DNA of 33,395 bases, taken from contig SUWC01000033.1 of NCBI GenBank assembly GCA_015061665.1, positions 1-33,395 of the forward strand, read 5' to 3'. Shown in pieces: positions 1 to 8,250 of the stretch; position 1 is the first letter of the stretch; every line of letters begins with the position of its first letter. The stretch is from Lentisphaerota bacterium (GTDB lineage Bacteria > Verrucomicrobiota > Kiritimatiellia > RFP12 > UBA1067). Both the position numbers and the translations under genes were made by a program. The notes beneath the pieces are model-generated. The model was not told where the DNA came from. It made no database searches and saw nothing but the letters and a program-made list of their open reading frames with translations.

Positions 1-1
1 A

Positions 2-196
2 AACACGATGCACATCTCGCTGGATGAAGCACTTGTTGGCGCAGACCCGTCGTACAGGTACAGCAAAAGGCGGCTTGCCGTGATGCGTGCGGCTCAGATG
101 AACTGCATCAACCAAACTTTGACCAATCGCTCCTTCTACGTCGCCAACGCCATCAACGAGCATGTCGCTTATCCCGAAGCGGAGCTGCCGGATTGA
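2..196 (+). CDS. C-terminal end of an unrecognised protein (cut by window edge)
   Basis: An open frame runs from the first bases of the window to a TGA at 194-196. The first ATG is at position 8, but the frame is also open upstream, so this is more likely the tail of a longer gene than a complete 62-residue protein. The visible peptide is mixed in composition, with a basic stretch (YRYSKRRLAVMRAAQ) and an acidic end (YPEAELPD), and has no obvious membrane segment. I do not recognise the family and assign no function. Ordinary codon choice and lack of low-complexity shadow composition favour real coding sequence. Confidence 0.4.
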   Translation, partial: NTMHISLDEALVGADPSYRYSKRRLAVMRAAQMNCINQTLTNRSFYVANAINEHVAYPEAELPD

Positions 197-202
197 TTGG
201 CG

Positions 203-280
203 AGCGTTAGCGAAGCCCCGTCTGCGAAGGTCTGTGGTTAATTGAACCACGGACCGACACGGACGCGCTGCGCTAACGCT
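203..280. repeat. Nested inverted repeat (REP-like structured element)
   Basis: The outer arms AGCGTTAGCG (203-212) and CGCTAACGCT (271-280) are perfectly complementary. They enclose a second hairpin, TCTGTGGTT (231-239) and AACCACGGA (245-253), nine pairs including one G-U with loop AATTG. It is followed by the periodic phrase CCGACACGGACGC. Nested palindromes of this kind are often dispersed repeats between genes; only one copy is seen here, so the repeat nature is inferred. The rest of the gap to 489 holds no convincing gene or terminator. Confidence 0.45.
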
Positions 281-489
281 TGCGCTGCTCAGTCGCCGAG
301 GCGGACTTGGCACTTCCGTTGCGGCGCGCTCGGTGATCGCGCACTACCGGATGGCGGTGTGGGAGGGGCGCTAGTCGGAGGCAAAAATTGAGGTTGTGCG
401 ACTTTTTGAGATTTTCTCCCAAACTCCGAGACTCCCAATAGCGAAAGCAAAATGGCGGTATTTGTATCCTTTGCCGAGATGGCCGCGCA

Positions 490-963
490 TCAGCAGCTGA
501 TAATCAGCGCCAGCTTCGCGCAGGCGACGGCGTCGTAGAGTCCGTCGTGCCAGGTGCGGCCGTCCATCTGCGGGACGCAGCCGAATGTTTCGCAGAGTTC
601 GCCCAGCGTGTAGCCGGGCAGCTTCGGGTAGCGTGCTTTCGCGAGTTTCAGGGTGTCGACCCACGGACCCCATTTCGTAAGCGGGGCGAGTCGCGTCAGG
701 ATTGTCTTTTCGCAGGCGATGTTGTGCGCAACGAGGCGGCGCCCCGCGAGGAACGGGTAGAGGCTTTCCCACTGGTCCATCAGCGACATCTCCGCTGCGA
801 GCGCGCGCGGGTCGGCGGCGTATGGGATTTCCGTGCGGAAGAACCACTCGCGCGTCTCGACGATCTCCATGTCGCGCACGAGCGCGGCGCCGAGCTGCCA
901 GGGCTCGTTGGCGCCTCCGAAGTCGTAGCCGGTCGTCTCGAAGTCTATGGCGACGAATTCCAT
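490..963 (-). CDS. DnaQ-like (DEDDh) 3'-5' exonuclease, 157 aa
   Basis: This is a small single-domain exonuclease of the DNA polymerase III epsilon/RNase T superfamily, expected to remove nucleotides from the 3' end of DNA or RNA in the cytoplasm using two metal ions. Motif I is DFETTG with D7 and E9; motif III is HDGLYDA with H139 and D144. Motif II normally reads HNxxFD, but here it is HNIACE, with Glu at position 85 in place of the catalytic Asp. At 157 residues it holds the fold and nothing else. It is the last gene of a minus-strand operon, starting 21 bases after the outer-membrane protein, with GGAGA a few bases before ATG. Substrate cannot be told: proofreading, repair and RNA trimming are all possible. 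Confidence 0.75.
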   Translation of the reverse strand: MEFVAIDFETTGYDFGGANEPWQLGAALVRDMEIVETREWFFRTEIPYAADPRALAAEMSLMDQWESLYPFLAGRRLVAHNIACEKTILTRLAPLTKWGPWVDTLKLAKARYPKLPGYTLGELCETFGCVPQMDGRTWHDGLYDAVACAKLALIISC

Positions 964-984
964 TGATGTCTCCGGCCCGGCGCG

Positions 985-1881
985 TCAGAAATCGATGGCT
1001 ACGCCCAGTCCGCCGTAGGTGAGGTCGCGCTTGGCCTCCTTTGCGGACGAGGCCTTGAGCGCGTCGCGCGCCTCTCGGTGGACGACGCAGAACTCGCCGA
1101 GGAATGCGAAGACCGACACGTGGTCCATCAGCCTGTAGTCGAGCCTGAAGACGAGGTTCAGGGCCTGGAGGCCTGCGTGGTAGCGGCTGCCGTCATCCCT
1201 TGGGCCGTACAGTACGCGGTAGTGCCTGTGGTCTCCGAGGTCGCCGAAGAAGTCGATCGTGAAGTCAAGTCCCTCGAGAATCTCGAACGTGCGCCGCGCG
1301 CCCACGCACCAGTAGGCGGACTGGCGTGGGTGGTGGATGTACCTCAGGCGCCAGTAGGGCGTGACGAACGGGTTGTGGAGCAGCTGCATCACCTGCCAGT
1401 CGGCCGAGGTGTGCGAATCACGGTAGCCGGGGTTTGTCACCCACTGGCGGATGATGGTGTTCTGGATGCGCCAGCCGTCCGTGATCGGGACGTCGACGGA
1501 GTATTTCAGGACGTAGTCCACTTCGGCGTAGGCGTAGCGGCTCTGGGACGAGGAGTTGCCGGAGTGGGAGAGCGACGACATGCTCCACGCCGTCGCGCTG
1601 AAGCGGCCGAAGTCCTCGAAGTCGGCCATGCCGCTGACTTCCTGCGCGGAATACGGACGGGCGTCCCAGATGTAGCCGCGGCAGATGTACGCGCTTTCGA
1701 TGTCCGCCATGGCGCTGACATGGAACCATTGTCGGCCCGGGGCCTCCGTCAGCTCCGCAGGCTCGCGTTCTGTCCCCGATATGGCGTCCGCGATGCTTTC
1801 CTCGGCCGCGCATGGGGCTGAGGCGAGGAGGAGGGACGATGCGGCTATGGATGCAAGCGAAGCGGTTGCGAGGAGTTTCAT
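985..1881 (-). CDS. Exported outer-membrane beta-barrel-like protein, 298 aa, unknown function
   Basis: The protein begins with a signal peptide: two basic-polar residues, a hydrophobic Ala/Leu/Ser core, and a likely cut after ASAPCAA. The mature part is rich in alternating aromatic and polar residues, as in beta-strands, and ends in IDF; a C-terminal Phe is the usual signal for outer-membrane barrel assembly. Phrases such as ESAYICRGYIWDARPY and PFVTPYWRLRYIHHP look like barrel strands. I cannot name a family. It sits 24 bases downstream of the alkaline phosphatase in the same operon, which could mean a role in phosphate-ester uptake or simply shared transcription. Start chosen at the ATG before the signal peptide. 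Confidence 0.65.
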   Translation of the reverse strand: MKLLATASLASIAASSLLLASAPCAAEESIADAISGTEREPAELTEAPGRQWFHVSAMADIESAYICRGYIWDARPYSAQEVSGMADFEDFGRFSATAWSMSSLSHSGNSSSQSRYAYAEVDYVLKYSVDVPITDGWRIQNTIIRQWVTNPGYRDSHTSADWQVMQLLHNPFVTPYWRLRYIHHPRQSAYWCVGARRTFEILEGLDFTIDFFGDLGDHRHYRVLYGPRDDGSRYHAGLQALNLVFRLDYRLMDHVSVFAFLGEFCVVHREARDALKASSAKEAKRDLTYGGLGVAIDF

Positions 1882-1905
1882 GGCGGTGTGTCTTCGTTTG
1901 TTTCG

Positions 1906-3354
1906 CTACTTCTCGGTCCAGAACGACTTGATGGTCTTCGAGATGTCGGTGTTTTCCATGAAGCCGCTGAAGCGCTCGGCGCCTGGGCCTTTCGCGGTGG
2001 TCAGGACCGGCATCGCGGTGTGCGCGCCGGAGCTCCAGCCTATGCCGCACTTGTGGGACATTATCGTGCGGCACGTCGATGCGAGAATCTTCTTTTTGGC
2101 CTCGTCGTATTTGTCAGAATCCTCGTTGTCGCCGTCCATGAAGCGGACGTCGTTTCTAAACGCGGCAAGGATTTCCTCCTTCTCGTCGTTGCTCAGCACC
2201 ATGGGGTCCAGGGCCCTGTCGCCCTGGAACTTGAAACCGAAGGCCTCGGTGATCAGGTCGCGGACGTCGTCAAATTCAAGGCGGCGCTTCTCCTTGCGGC
2301 ATTTCTCGTACAAGCCCGAGAATTTGCCGTCGAACCTGTCGACGCTCATTGTCTGGTTGGCGAGTCGGTCCATGTAGAGCGCGTAGCCCGTGCCGGCGAA
2401 GCCCATGGACATGCCTCCGGTCTCGTGGTCGCCTGTGACTATGACGAGCGTTTCGGGGTGGGCGTCCTGCCATGCCAGGGCGACCTTGACGGCTTCGTCG
2501 AGCGCGAGCACGTCGCGGAGGTTCGTCGCGGCGTCGTTGGCGTGCCCGGCCCAGTCGATGCGGCCTCCCTCCACCATTAGGAAGAAGCCCTGCGGACAGT
2601 CGAGCAGCTCTATTGCCTTGGCCGTTATTTCGGCGATGGTCGGCTCGTTGGAGTCGGGGCGTGCGTCGATGGACGGGGGGAGCGCGTCGTCGCGGAAGCG
2701 GGTGAGTATCTTTCCGCAGCCTGGCTTGAGGGCGAGGAAGTCGGCGCGCTTGCGGACGAGGGTGTAGCCCTTTGATTCCGCGTAGTGGTAGGCGTGCCCG
2801 TGGTCGTCCCACAAGGGGCTGTCGTCGTTTTTGTACTTGCGGTCTAGTCCGCCGCCGGCAAAGAAGTCGAATCCGGAGTCCGCGAGGTCAATCGCGATTT
2901 CGTATGTCGACGACCTGTTGGGGCGGTGGGCGTAGAAGCCCGCAGGGGTGGCGTGGGTGATGGTAACGGTTGAGGCGATCCCCACTTTCTTGCCGGCGTC
3001 GCGCGCAGCCTCGGCGCACGAGACGAGACGCTTGCCCTTGGCGTCCACGCCCACGGAATGGTTCTTCGTCTTCTTGCCGCAGGCTATCGCGGTCGCGGCG
3101 GCCGCGGAGTCGGTAACCAGCGAGTCCGCGCTGCATGTGCGGGTCACGGCCGAGAATGGGAGCGCGTTCATCGCCAACGAGCTTCCGCCCGCCTTGCGGG
3201 AGAACTCGTCGGCGGTCATGCGCTGGGGGACGCTCATGCCGTCGCCGATGAAAAGGATCACGTTTTTCGGAACGGCGGCGTCCGCCTGGAGAGGCGGCGT
3301 TGCTACGGCCGCGATGGCAGCAAAGAGCGCGGGAAGGAGAGTTTTAGAATTCAT
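1906..3354 (-). CDS. phoA: Alkaline phosphatase (PhoA family), periplasmic, 482 aa
   Basis: A metal-dependent phosphomonoesterase that releases inorganic phosphate from organic esters in the periplasm. The N-terminus is a signal peptide with a likely cut near ADA at residues 24-26. The family motifs are clear: FIGDGM near residues 35-40 with metal ligand D38, VTDSAAAATA with nucleophile S83, FLMVEGGRIDWAGHAND (metal ligands) and VTGDHETGG near the second zinc site. Length is typical for the family. It is the first gene of a three-gene minus-strand operon with an outer-membrane protein and an exonuclease. The start lies 7 bases after a perfect TATAAT, so its mRNA is probably leaderless and no Shine-Dalgarno is needed. 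No Pho-box-like direct repeat was recognised upstream. Confidence 0.92.
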   Translation of the reverse strand: MNSKTLLPALFAAIAAVATPPLQADAAVPKNVILFIGDGMSVPQRMTADEFSRKAGGSSLAMNALPFSAVTRTCSADSLVTDSAAAATAIACGKKTKNHSVGVDAKGKRLVSCAEAARDAGKKVGIASTVTITHATPAGFYAHRPNRSSTYEIAIDLADSGFDFFAGGGLDRKYKNDDSPLWDDHGHAYHYAESKGYTLVRKRADFLALKPGCGKILTRFRDDALPPSIDARPDSNEPTIAEITAKAIELLDCPQGFFLMVEGGRIDWAGHANDAATNLRDVLALDEAVKVALAWQDAHPETLVIVTGDHETGGMSMGFAGTGYALYMDRLANQTMSVDRFDGKFSGLYEKCRKEKRRLEFDDVRDLITEAFGFKFQGDRALDPMVLSNDEKEEILAAFRNDVRFMDGDNEDSDKYDEAKKKILASTCRTIMSHKCGIGWSSGAHTAMPVLTTAKGPGAERFSGFMENTDISKTIKSFWTEK

Positions 3355-3361
3355 GGTACCT

Positions 3362-3370
3362 ATTATACCA
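3362..3370 (-). promoter_or_regulatory. Extended -10 promoter of the phosphatase operon
   Basis: On the minus strand the sequence reads TGGTATAAT, then AGGTACC (7 bases), then the ATG at 3354. The TGn before TATAAT is the extended -10 element, which can replace a -35 box. Normal spacing puts the transcription start at or within two bases of the ATG. Confidence 0.75.
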
Positions 3371-3444
3371 CAGATGGTGGGTGCGCATGAAGCATACTTT
3401 CGTGTACAAATTTACGGGCCCGCACAATATTTTTCGCCTCCCCC

Positions 3445-3474
3445 TTGCGCACTTGTGCGATTTTTTGCTATACT
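3445..3474 (+). promoter_or_regulatory. Promoter of the tRNA-Thr/tuf operon
   Basis: TTGCGC at 3445-3450 is a fair -35 box, followed by an 18-base spacer and TATACT at 3469-3474, preceded by TGC as an extended -10. Transcription should begin around 3481, some 20 bases before the tRNA, and run through tRNA-Thr into tuf. Confidence 0.7.
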
Positions 3475-3500
3475 ATGTGAGTTTTCGCACCAAAAGTGTT

Positions 3501-3576
3501 GCCACTTTAGCTCAGTAGGTAGAGCACATCCTTGGTAAGGATGAGGTCGGCGGTTCGATTCCGCTAGGTGGCTCCA
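3501..3576 (+). tRNA. tRNA-Thr (anticodon GGT)
   Basis: A complete 76-base tRNA with encoded CCA. Acceptor arms GCCACTT and AGGTGGC pair, with discriminator T at 3573 and CCA at 3574-3576. The D-arm contains GCTCAGTAGGTAGAGC. The anticodon stem CATCC/GGATG encloses loop TTGGTAA, anticodon GGT, which reads ACC and ACT threonine codons. The T-arm is GCGG/CCGC around TTCGATT. It lies 44 bases upstream of tuf, an arrangement seen in many bacteria. Confidence 0.97.
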
Positions 3577-3620
3577 GTTCTGTGCGAGACGCAAGAAGAA
3601 ACAACTCACAGGAGTCAAAA

Positions 3621-4832
<1,212 letters not shown>

Positions 4833-4855
4833 TCGATTAGCTCTTCTGTGAGATG

Positions 4856-4903
4856 CTCCCCGCCAACGCCGGCAAACCTGTGGTCGGCTGGCTGAGGCGG
4901 GAG
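4856..4903 (+). other. Hairpin between tuf and rpmG
   Basis: CTCC-C-CGCC (4856-4864, one bulged C) can pair with GGCGGGAG (4896-4903), enclosing a GC-rich loop. No T-run follows, so it is not a standard terminator. It could be a processing site or mRNA stabiliser separating very abundant tuf message from the downstream genes. This is inference from sequence only. Confidence 0.35.
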
Positions 4904-4937
4904 GGCTCGATTTAGGAGAGCGTGGAGGAAGCGTATC

Positions 4938-5087
4938 ATGCGCGATCTGGTTATTTTGGCGTGCGGCGAGTGCAAGCGTAGGAACTACACTACTACGCGC
5001 AACAAGAAGACGATGGCGGAGCGCCTCGAGAAGGTGAAGTTCTGCCCGTTCTGCCGCAAGCGCACGAATCACAAAGAGACCAAGTAA
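4938..5087 (+). CDS. rpmG: 50S ribosomal protein L33, zinc-binding form, 49 aa
   Basis: A short basic protein of the large subunit near the E site. The sequence begins [17 protein letters not shown] and later has [10 protein letters not shown]. The two CxxC pairs (CGEC, CPFC) form the zinc-ribbon version of L33 (C+ type). Length matches the family. A GGAGG-containing stretch (4924-4928) lies 9 bases before the ATG. Position between tuf and tRNA-Trp/secE is the classic place for this gene. Confidence 0.93.
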   Translation: MRDLVILACGECKRRNYTTTRNKKTMAERLEKVKFCPFCRKRTNHKETK

Positions 5088-5099
5088 GGTCCGAACACT

Positions 5100-5173
5100 A
5101 GGGTAGTAGCACAATGGCAGTGCAGCGGTCTCCAAAACCGCCTATGGGGGTTCGATTCCCTCCTACCCTGCCA
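5100..5173 (+). tRNA. tRNA-Trp (anticodon CCA)
   Basis: Acceptor arms AGGGTAG and CTACCCT pair, with discriminator G at 5170 and encoded CCA at 5171-5173. The anticodon stem GCGGT/ACCGC holds loop CTCCAAA, giving anticodon CCA for tryptophan. The T-arm GGGGG/CCCTC region surrounds TTCGATT. It sits between rpmG and secE, a conserved order in many bacteria, and is likely cut out of the operon transcript. Confidence 0.97.
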
Positions 5174-5195
5174 CCAACGACGGAGAATCTGAAGA

Positions 5196-5378
5196 ATGAA
5201 GGTTAAGGAATATCTGACGGGAGTCGCAGCCGAGGCCAAGCGTGTTACGTGGCCTGGCAAGCGCGAGCTTTGGGAATCAACCCTTGTCGTCATATCGTTC
5301 ATTTTCATTCTTGCTGTTGCGACGCTGGCGTGCGACAAGGCCATTGAGGGCTGCCTGAGGCTGATCAAGGCTTCCTAA
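5196..5378 (+). CDS. secE: Protein translocase subunit SecE, 60 aa
   Basis: The small essential subunit of the SecYEG channel in the inner membrane. An amphipathic N-terminal part carries the family signature AEAKRVTWPGKRELWEST, followed by one membrane segment (about residues 30-50, LVVISFIFILAVATLACDKA). The 60-residue size is that of the single-span form found outside enterobacteria. The stop TAA overlaps the Shine-Dalgarno of nusG, so the two are probably translated together. Confidence 0.96.
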   Translation: MKVKEYLTGVAAEAKRVTWPGKRELWESTLVVISFIFILAVATLACDKAIEGCLRLIKAS

Positions 5379-5388
5379 GGAGACGGCT

Positions 5389-5997
5389 ATGCAGAAACAG
5401 TGGTTCGTTCTCCATACCCTCACGGGACAGGAAAACAAGGCGAAGAAGTCCATTGACGCCCGCGTGATGCTGGAGCGCATGGAGGATTACATCGGCCGCT
5501 GTGTCATCCCGACCGAAAGGGTAACCGAGAAGAAGGAAGGCCGCAAGCGCACAATCACCCGTCGTGTATTTCCTGGCTACATTCTCTGCGAGCTGGCTCT
5601 CTATGACGAGGCGAGGGGTGTCGATGACAGCGGGCGCAAGGCGATTTTCGACCGCACGTGGCAGTTCCTCCGCGAGACCCCCGGGGTTATCGGTTTTGTC
5701 GGAAGCGACAGGCCGGTCCCGCTTAAGCAGGCTGAAGTGGACGCTATTCTCAGCGACAAGCCGTCGGGTGCGCCTGACGTGCCCGAGCGTCCGAAGATTG
5801 ATTTCTCCGTCGACGAGACGGTTAAGATTACCGATGGCGCGTTCATGGGTTTGACGGGCCAGGTTTCCATGGTTGATCCCGACAAGGGCAAACTCAAGGT
5901 TGAAGTCAACATCTTCAACCGCAAGGTCCAAGTCGACGCCGAGTACTGGCAGGTCGAGAAGGTTTCCGTGCAGGAGGCCTACGAACCGGCCAAGTGA
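5389..5997 (+). CDS. nusG: Transcription termination/antitermination factor NusG, 202 aa
   Basis: Binds RNA polymerase, suppresses pausing and links it to Rho or the ribosome. The N-terminal NGN domain opens with QWFVLHTLTGQENKAKKSI and includes RRVFPGYILCE; the C-terminal KOW domain is recognisable in DETVKITDGAFMGLTGQV. There is an insertion around LYDEARGVDDSGRKAIFD in the NGN domain relative to the 181-residue E. coli protein. The start follows AAGGAG (5377-5382) by 6 bases. It precedes rplK in the standard order. Confidence 0.97.
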   Translation: MQKQWFVLHTLTGQENKAKKSIDARVMLERMEDYIGRCVIPTERVTEKKEGRKRTITRRVFPGYILCELALYDEARGVDDSGRKAIFDRTWQFLRETPGVIGFVGSDRPVPLKQAEVDAILSDKPSGAPDVPERPKIDFSVDETVKITDGAFMGLTGQVSMVDPDKGKLKVEVNIFNRKVQVDAEYWQVEKVSVQEAYEPAK

Positions 5998-6009
5998 CGG
6001 TAGGTTTTG

Positions 6010-6044
6010 CGGTCCGTTTGACCGGGCAGGATCCCCGGGAGGAG
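6010..6044 (+). promoter_or_regulatory. rplK leader with two mutually exclusive hairpins
   Basis: CGGTC (6010-6014) pairs with GACCG (6020-6024). CCGGG (6022-6026) can instead pair with CCCGG (6034-6038). The two share bases 6022-6024, so only one can form at a time, and the second covers part of a GGGAGGAG site (6037-6044). Ribosomal protein L1 is known to repress its own operon by binding the leader of rplK; whether this is that site is inference. Confidence 0.35.
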
Positions 6045-6068
6045 CCGCACGAATGAAGGAAAGCACAA

Positions 6069-6494
6069 ATGGCTAAGAAGGTCACTGGAGTCGTCAAGCT
6101 CCAGATTCCCGCCGGCGCCGCCAATCCCGCGCCGCCTGTGGGTCCTGCCCTTGGTTCTGCTGGTGTCAACATCATGCAGTTCTGCAAGGAGTTCAACGCG
6201 AAGACGGCCAAGGACGCCGGACTCGTAATCCCCGTAATCATCACCGTCTATCAGGACCGCAGCTTCTCGCTGCAGTTCAAGTCGCCGCCCGCCTCCGTCC
6301 TTCTCAAGAAGGAAGCCGGACTCGCCAAGGGCAGCGGCGTTCCCAACAAGAACAAGGTCGGCAAGGTGACAAAGGCCCAGCTTCTCAAGATCGTCGAGAT
6401 GAAGAAGGCCGACCTCAACACGGATGATCCGGAGCAGGCAGTCAAGATGATCGCCGGCACGGCTCGCAACATGGGAATCGAGGTGGTTGAATGA
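6069..6494 (+). CDS. rplK: 50S ribosomal protein L11, 141 aa
   Basis: Part of the GTPase-associated centre of the large subunit, binding 23S rRNA together with the L10-L12 stalk. Recognised from [20 protein letters not shown] and [13 protein letters not shown] at the N-terminus (the proline-rich factor-interacting part) and the RNA-binding C-terminal domain ending in [10 protein letters not shown]. Length is exactly typical. AAGGA at 6056-6060 lies 8 bases before the ATG. Its last bases overlap the rplA start (ATGA), so the pair is translationally coupled. Confidence 0.98.
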   Translation: MAKKVTGVVKLQIPAGAANPAPPVGPALGSAGVNIMQFCKEFNAKTAKDAGLVIPVIITVYQDRSFSLQFKSPPASVLLKKEAGLAKGSGVPNKNKVGKVTKAQLLKIVEMKKADLNTDDPEQAVKMIAGTARNMGIEVVE

Positions 6495-7183
6495 AGCACG
6501 GCAAGAAGTATTTCAACGCGCTGAAGAAGGCCCCTAAGAAGGCCGTCAGCCTGGAAGAGGCCATCAAGTTCGTCAAGGAGAACCCCGGCGCCAAGTTCGA
6601 CGAGTCGGTCGACGTGTATTTCCGCCTGGGCAAGGACCTGACGAAGGGCGATACCGCCGTTCGCGGATTCGTCAAGCTTCCCAACGGTTCGGGCAAGACC
6701 GTCAAGGTCTGCGTGTTCGCAGGCGGCGACGCAGCCGAGGCCGCTAAGGCCGCTGGCGCAGATTATGTCGGAATGGCCGACCTGATCGAGAAGATCACGA
6801 AGGAAGGCTGGTGCGATTTCGACGTCGCGATCGCGACCGTCGAGGCGATGAAGGAAGTCCGCAAGTGCGCCCGTATCCTCGGACCGCGCGGCCTCATGCC
6901 CAACCCCAAGACCGGCACGGTCACGGACGATACCGCGGCAGCCGTCAAGGAAGCCAAGGGCGGCAAGGTCGATTTCCGCATGGACAAGACGGGCAACGTC
7001 TGCGTCATCGCCGGAAAGCGCTCCTTCGAGGCAGGCAAGCTCGCCGAGAACGTGAAGGCGATCGTCTCCGCGCTCAACGCCGCGAAGCCTGCCACCGTCA
7101 AGGGCGTGTTCATCAAGTCCATGTCGATCTCGTCCACCATGGGCGTTGGCGTTCCCGTTGTCGTTACGGCCGACGCCGAGTAA
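6491..7183 (+). CDS. rplA: 50S ribosomal protein L1, 230 aa
   Basis: Forms the mobile L1 stalk that helps release deacylated tRNA, and in other bacteria represses the rplKA mRNA. Recognised from [20 protein letters not shown] at the start, the conserved [16 protein letters not shown] segment, and the C-terminal [10 protein letters not shown]. Length is typical. Its ATG overlaps the TGA of rplK. Confidence 0.98.
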   Translation: MKHGKKYFNALKKAPKKAVSLEEAIKFVKENPGAKFDESVDVYFRLGKDLTKGDTAVRGFVKLPNGSGKTVKVCVFAGGDAAEAAKAAGADYVGMADLIEKITKEGWCDFDVAIATVEAMKEVRKCARILGPRGLMPNPKTGTVTDDTAAAVKEAKGGKVDFRMDKTGNVCVIAGKRSFEAGKLAENVKAIVSALNAAKPATVKGVFIKSMSISSTMGVGVPVVVTADAE

Positions 7184-7200
7184 ACAGGAGGTGACATAAA

Positions 7201-7731
7201 ATGAGAATCGAAAAGATCGCCATCCTCGACGAAGTCGTCGCCCGCATCAAGGACTCCGACTACTGCTTCATCCTGAACTACGGCGGCGCCAGCGTGGCCA
7301 AGATGGCCAAGCTCCGCGTCGACCTGCGCAAGCTCGACAGCCGTCTGCTCGTCGTCAAGAACACCTACCTCGCGAAGGTCGCGAAGGAGAAGGGCTGGAG
7401 CGACGAAGTCAACGCGATGCTCTCCGGACCGACCGCAGTCGTGACCGGCAAGGGCGAGCCGACCGCAGTCGCCAAGGCCATCATGGATTTCGTCAACGAC
7501 AAGGAACTCGCAGGCAAGGCCTCCGTCAAGGGTGCCGACTACGACAACAAGATCGTTGACGCGGCAATGGTCGAGGCCCTCTCGAAGGTGCCCGGCAAGG
7601 ACCAGCTCCGCGCGACCCTCCTTATGCTCCTCAAGGAGCCCGCGACGCGTCTCGCTCGCGTTCTCTCCGAGAAGGCGAAGAAGGAAGGCGGCGAGGCCGC
7701 TCCCGCTGCCGAAGCCCCCGCTCAGGCGTAA
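7201..7731 (+). CDS. rplJ: 50S ribosomal protein L10, 176 aa
   Basis: Anchors the L12 dimers to the ribosome to form the stalk. Recognised from [20 protein letters not shown] followed by [18 protein letters not shown] and LSGPTAVV, the RNA-binding part, and the long C-terminal helix that carries L12, here ending in an Ala/Pro/Glu-rich tail. A very strong Shine-Dalgarno (AGGAGGTGA) precedes the ATG by about 6 bases. The gap from rplA is only 17 bases, so there is no room for the long L10 leader known from E. coli. Confidence 0.97.
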   Translation: MRIEKIAILDEVVARIKDSDYCFILNYGGASVAKMAKLRVDLRKLDSRLLVVKNTYLAKVAKEKGWSDEVNAMLSGPTAVVTGKGEPTAVAKAIMDFVNDKELAGKASVKGADYDNKIVDAAMVEALSKVPGKDQLRATLLMLLKEPATRLARVLSEKAKKEGGEAAPAAEAPAQA

Positions 7732-7743
7732 TGAAACGAATTT

Positions 7744-7767
7744 CCCTTGGATGAAACACGCCAAGGG
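7744..7767 (+). other. Hairpin between rplJ and rplL
   Basis: CCCTTGG (7744-7750) and CCAAGGG (7761-7767) form a 7-pair stem with a 10-base loop, 28 bases before rplL. A TTGACA follows directly (7768-7773) but no -10 lies at the right distance, so a promoter is not supported. L12 is needed in several copies per L10, and a structure here could affect mRNA processing or rplL translation. Confidence 0.5.
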
Positions 7768-7795
7768 TTGACAAGTAAAACAAAGGAACAAGAAA

Positions 7796-8161
7796 ATGAC
7801 GAACGAAGAAATCATCAAGGAACTCTCGGGCAAGACCGTTCTCGAGATCAACGAGCTCGTTAAGGCTCTCGAAGAGGCGTGGGGCGTTTCCGCCGCTGCC
7901 GCCGTTGCCGCCGCTCCCGCCGGTGGTGCTGCCGCCGCTGCCGAGGAGAAGACCGAGTTCGACGTGATCCTCGCCTCCGCCGGCGCGAACAAGATCGCGG
8001 TCATCAAGGAGATCCGCGCGATCACCGGTCTCGGCCTCAAGGATGCCAAGGACCTCGTCGACGGCGCTCCCAAGAAGGTCAAGGAAGCCATCGCGAAGGA
8101 CGAAGCCGAGAAGATCGCCGAGCAGCTCAAGAAGGCTGGCGCGACCGTCGAGGTCAAGTAA
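7796..8161 (+). CDS. rplL: 50S ribosomal protein L7/L12, 121 aa
   Basis: The acidic stalk protein that recruits translation GTPases. The N-terminal dimerisation region ([15 protein letters not shown]) is followed by a flexible Ala/Gly/Pro hinge (about residues 38-54) and the C-terminal domain with [20 protein letters not shown] and the ending [10 protein letters not shown]. Length is typical. AAGGAA lies about 7 bases before ATG. It is the last gene of the cluster: a terminator follows and rpoB is absent. Confidence 0.98.
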   Translation: MTNEEIIKELSGKTVLEINELVKALEEAWGVSAAAAVAAAPAGGAAAAAEEKTEFDVILASAGANKIAVIKEIRAITGLGLKDAKDLVDGAPKKVKEAIAKDEAEKIAEQLKKAGATVEVK

Positions 8162-8186
8162 TTCGGCTTTCAGGCCAAATGCAGAA

Positions 8187-8216
8187 GGCGCGATCCGTTC
8201 GGACCGCGCCTTTTTT
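8187..8216 (+). terminator. Rho-independent terminator after rplL
   Basis: GGCGCGATCC (8187-8196) and GGACCGCGCC (8201-8210) form a ten-position stem with one A-C mismatch and loop GTTC, followed by six T residues. It ends the ribosomal protein transcript. Its T-run also holds the best candidate -35 (TTGCAT) of the next promoter. Confidence 0.92.
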
Positions 8217-8235
8217 GCATTGCAGGCGCCCAATA

Positions 8236-8244
8236 TGCTATAAT
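8236..8244 (+). promoter_or_regulatory. Extended -10 promoter of the oxidoreductase gene
   Basis: TGCTATAAT is followed by GGCGCC (6 bases) and the ATG at 8251, placing the transcription start on or next to the start codon. A possible -35 TTGCAT (8215-8220) lies 18 bases upstream. Confidence 0.8.
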
Positions 8245-8250
8245 GGCGCC

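Noticed and set aside
7768-7773. TTGACA just before rplL as a promoter -35 box
   Set aside because: No -10-like sequence lies 16-18 bases downstream; the region is A-rich leader with a Shine-Dalgarno.
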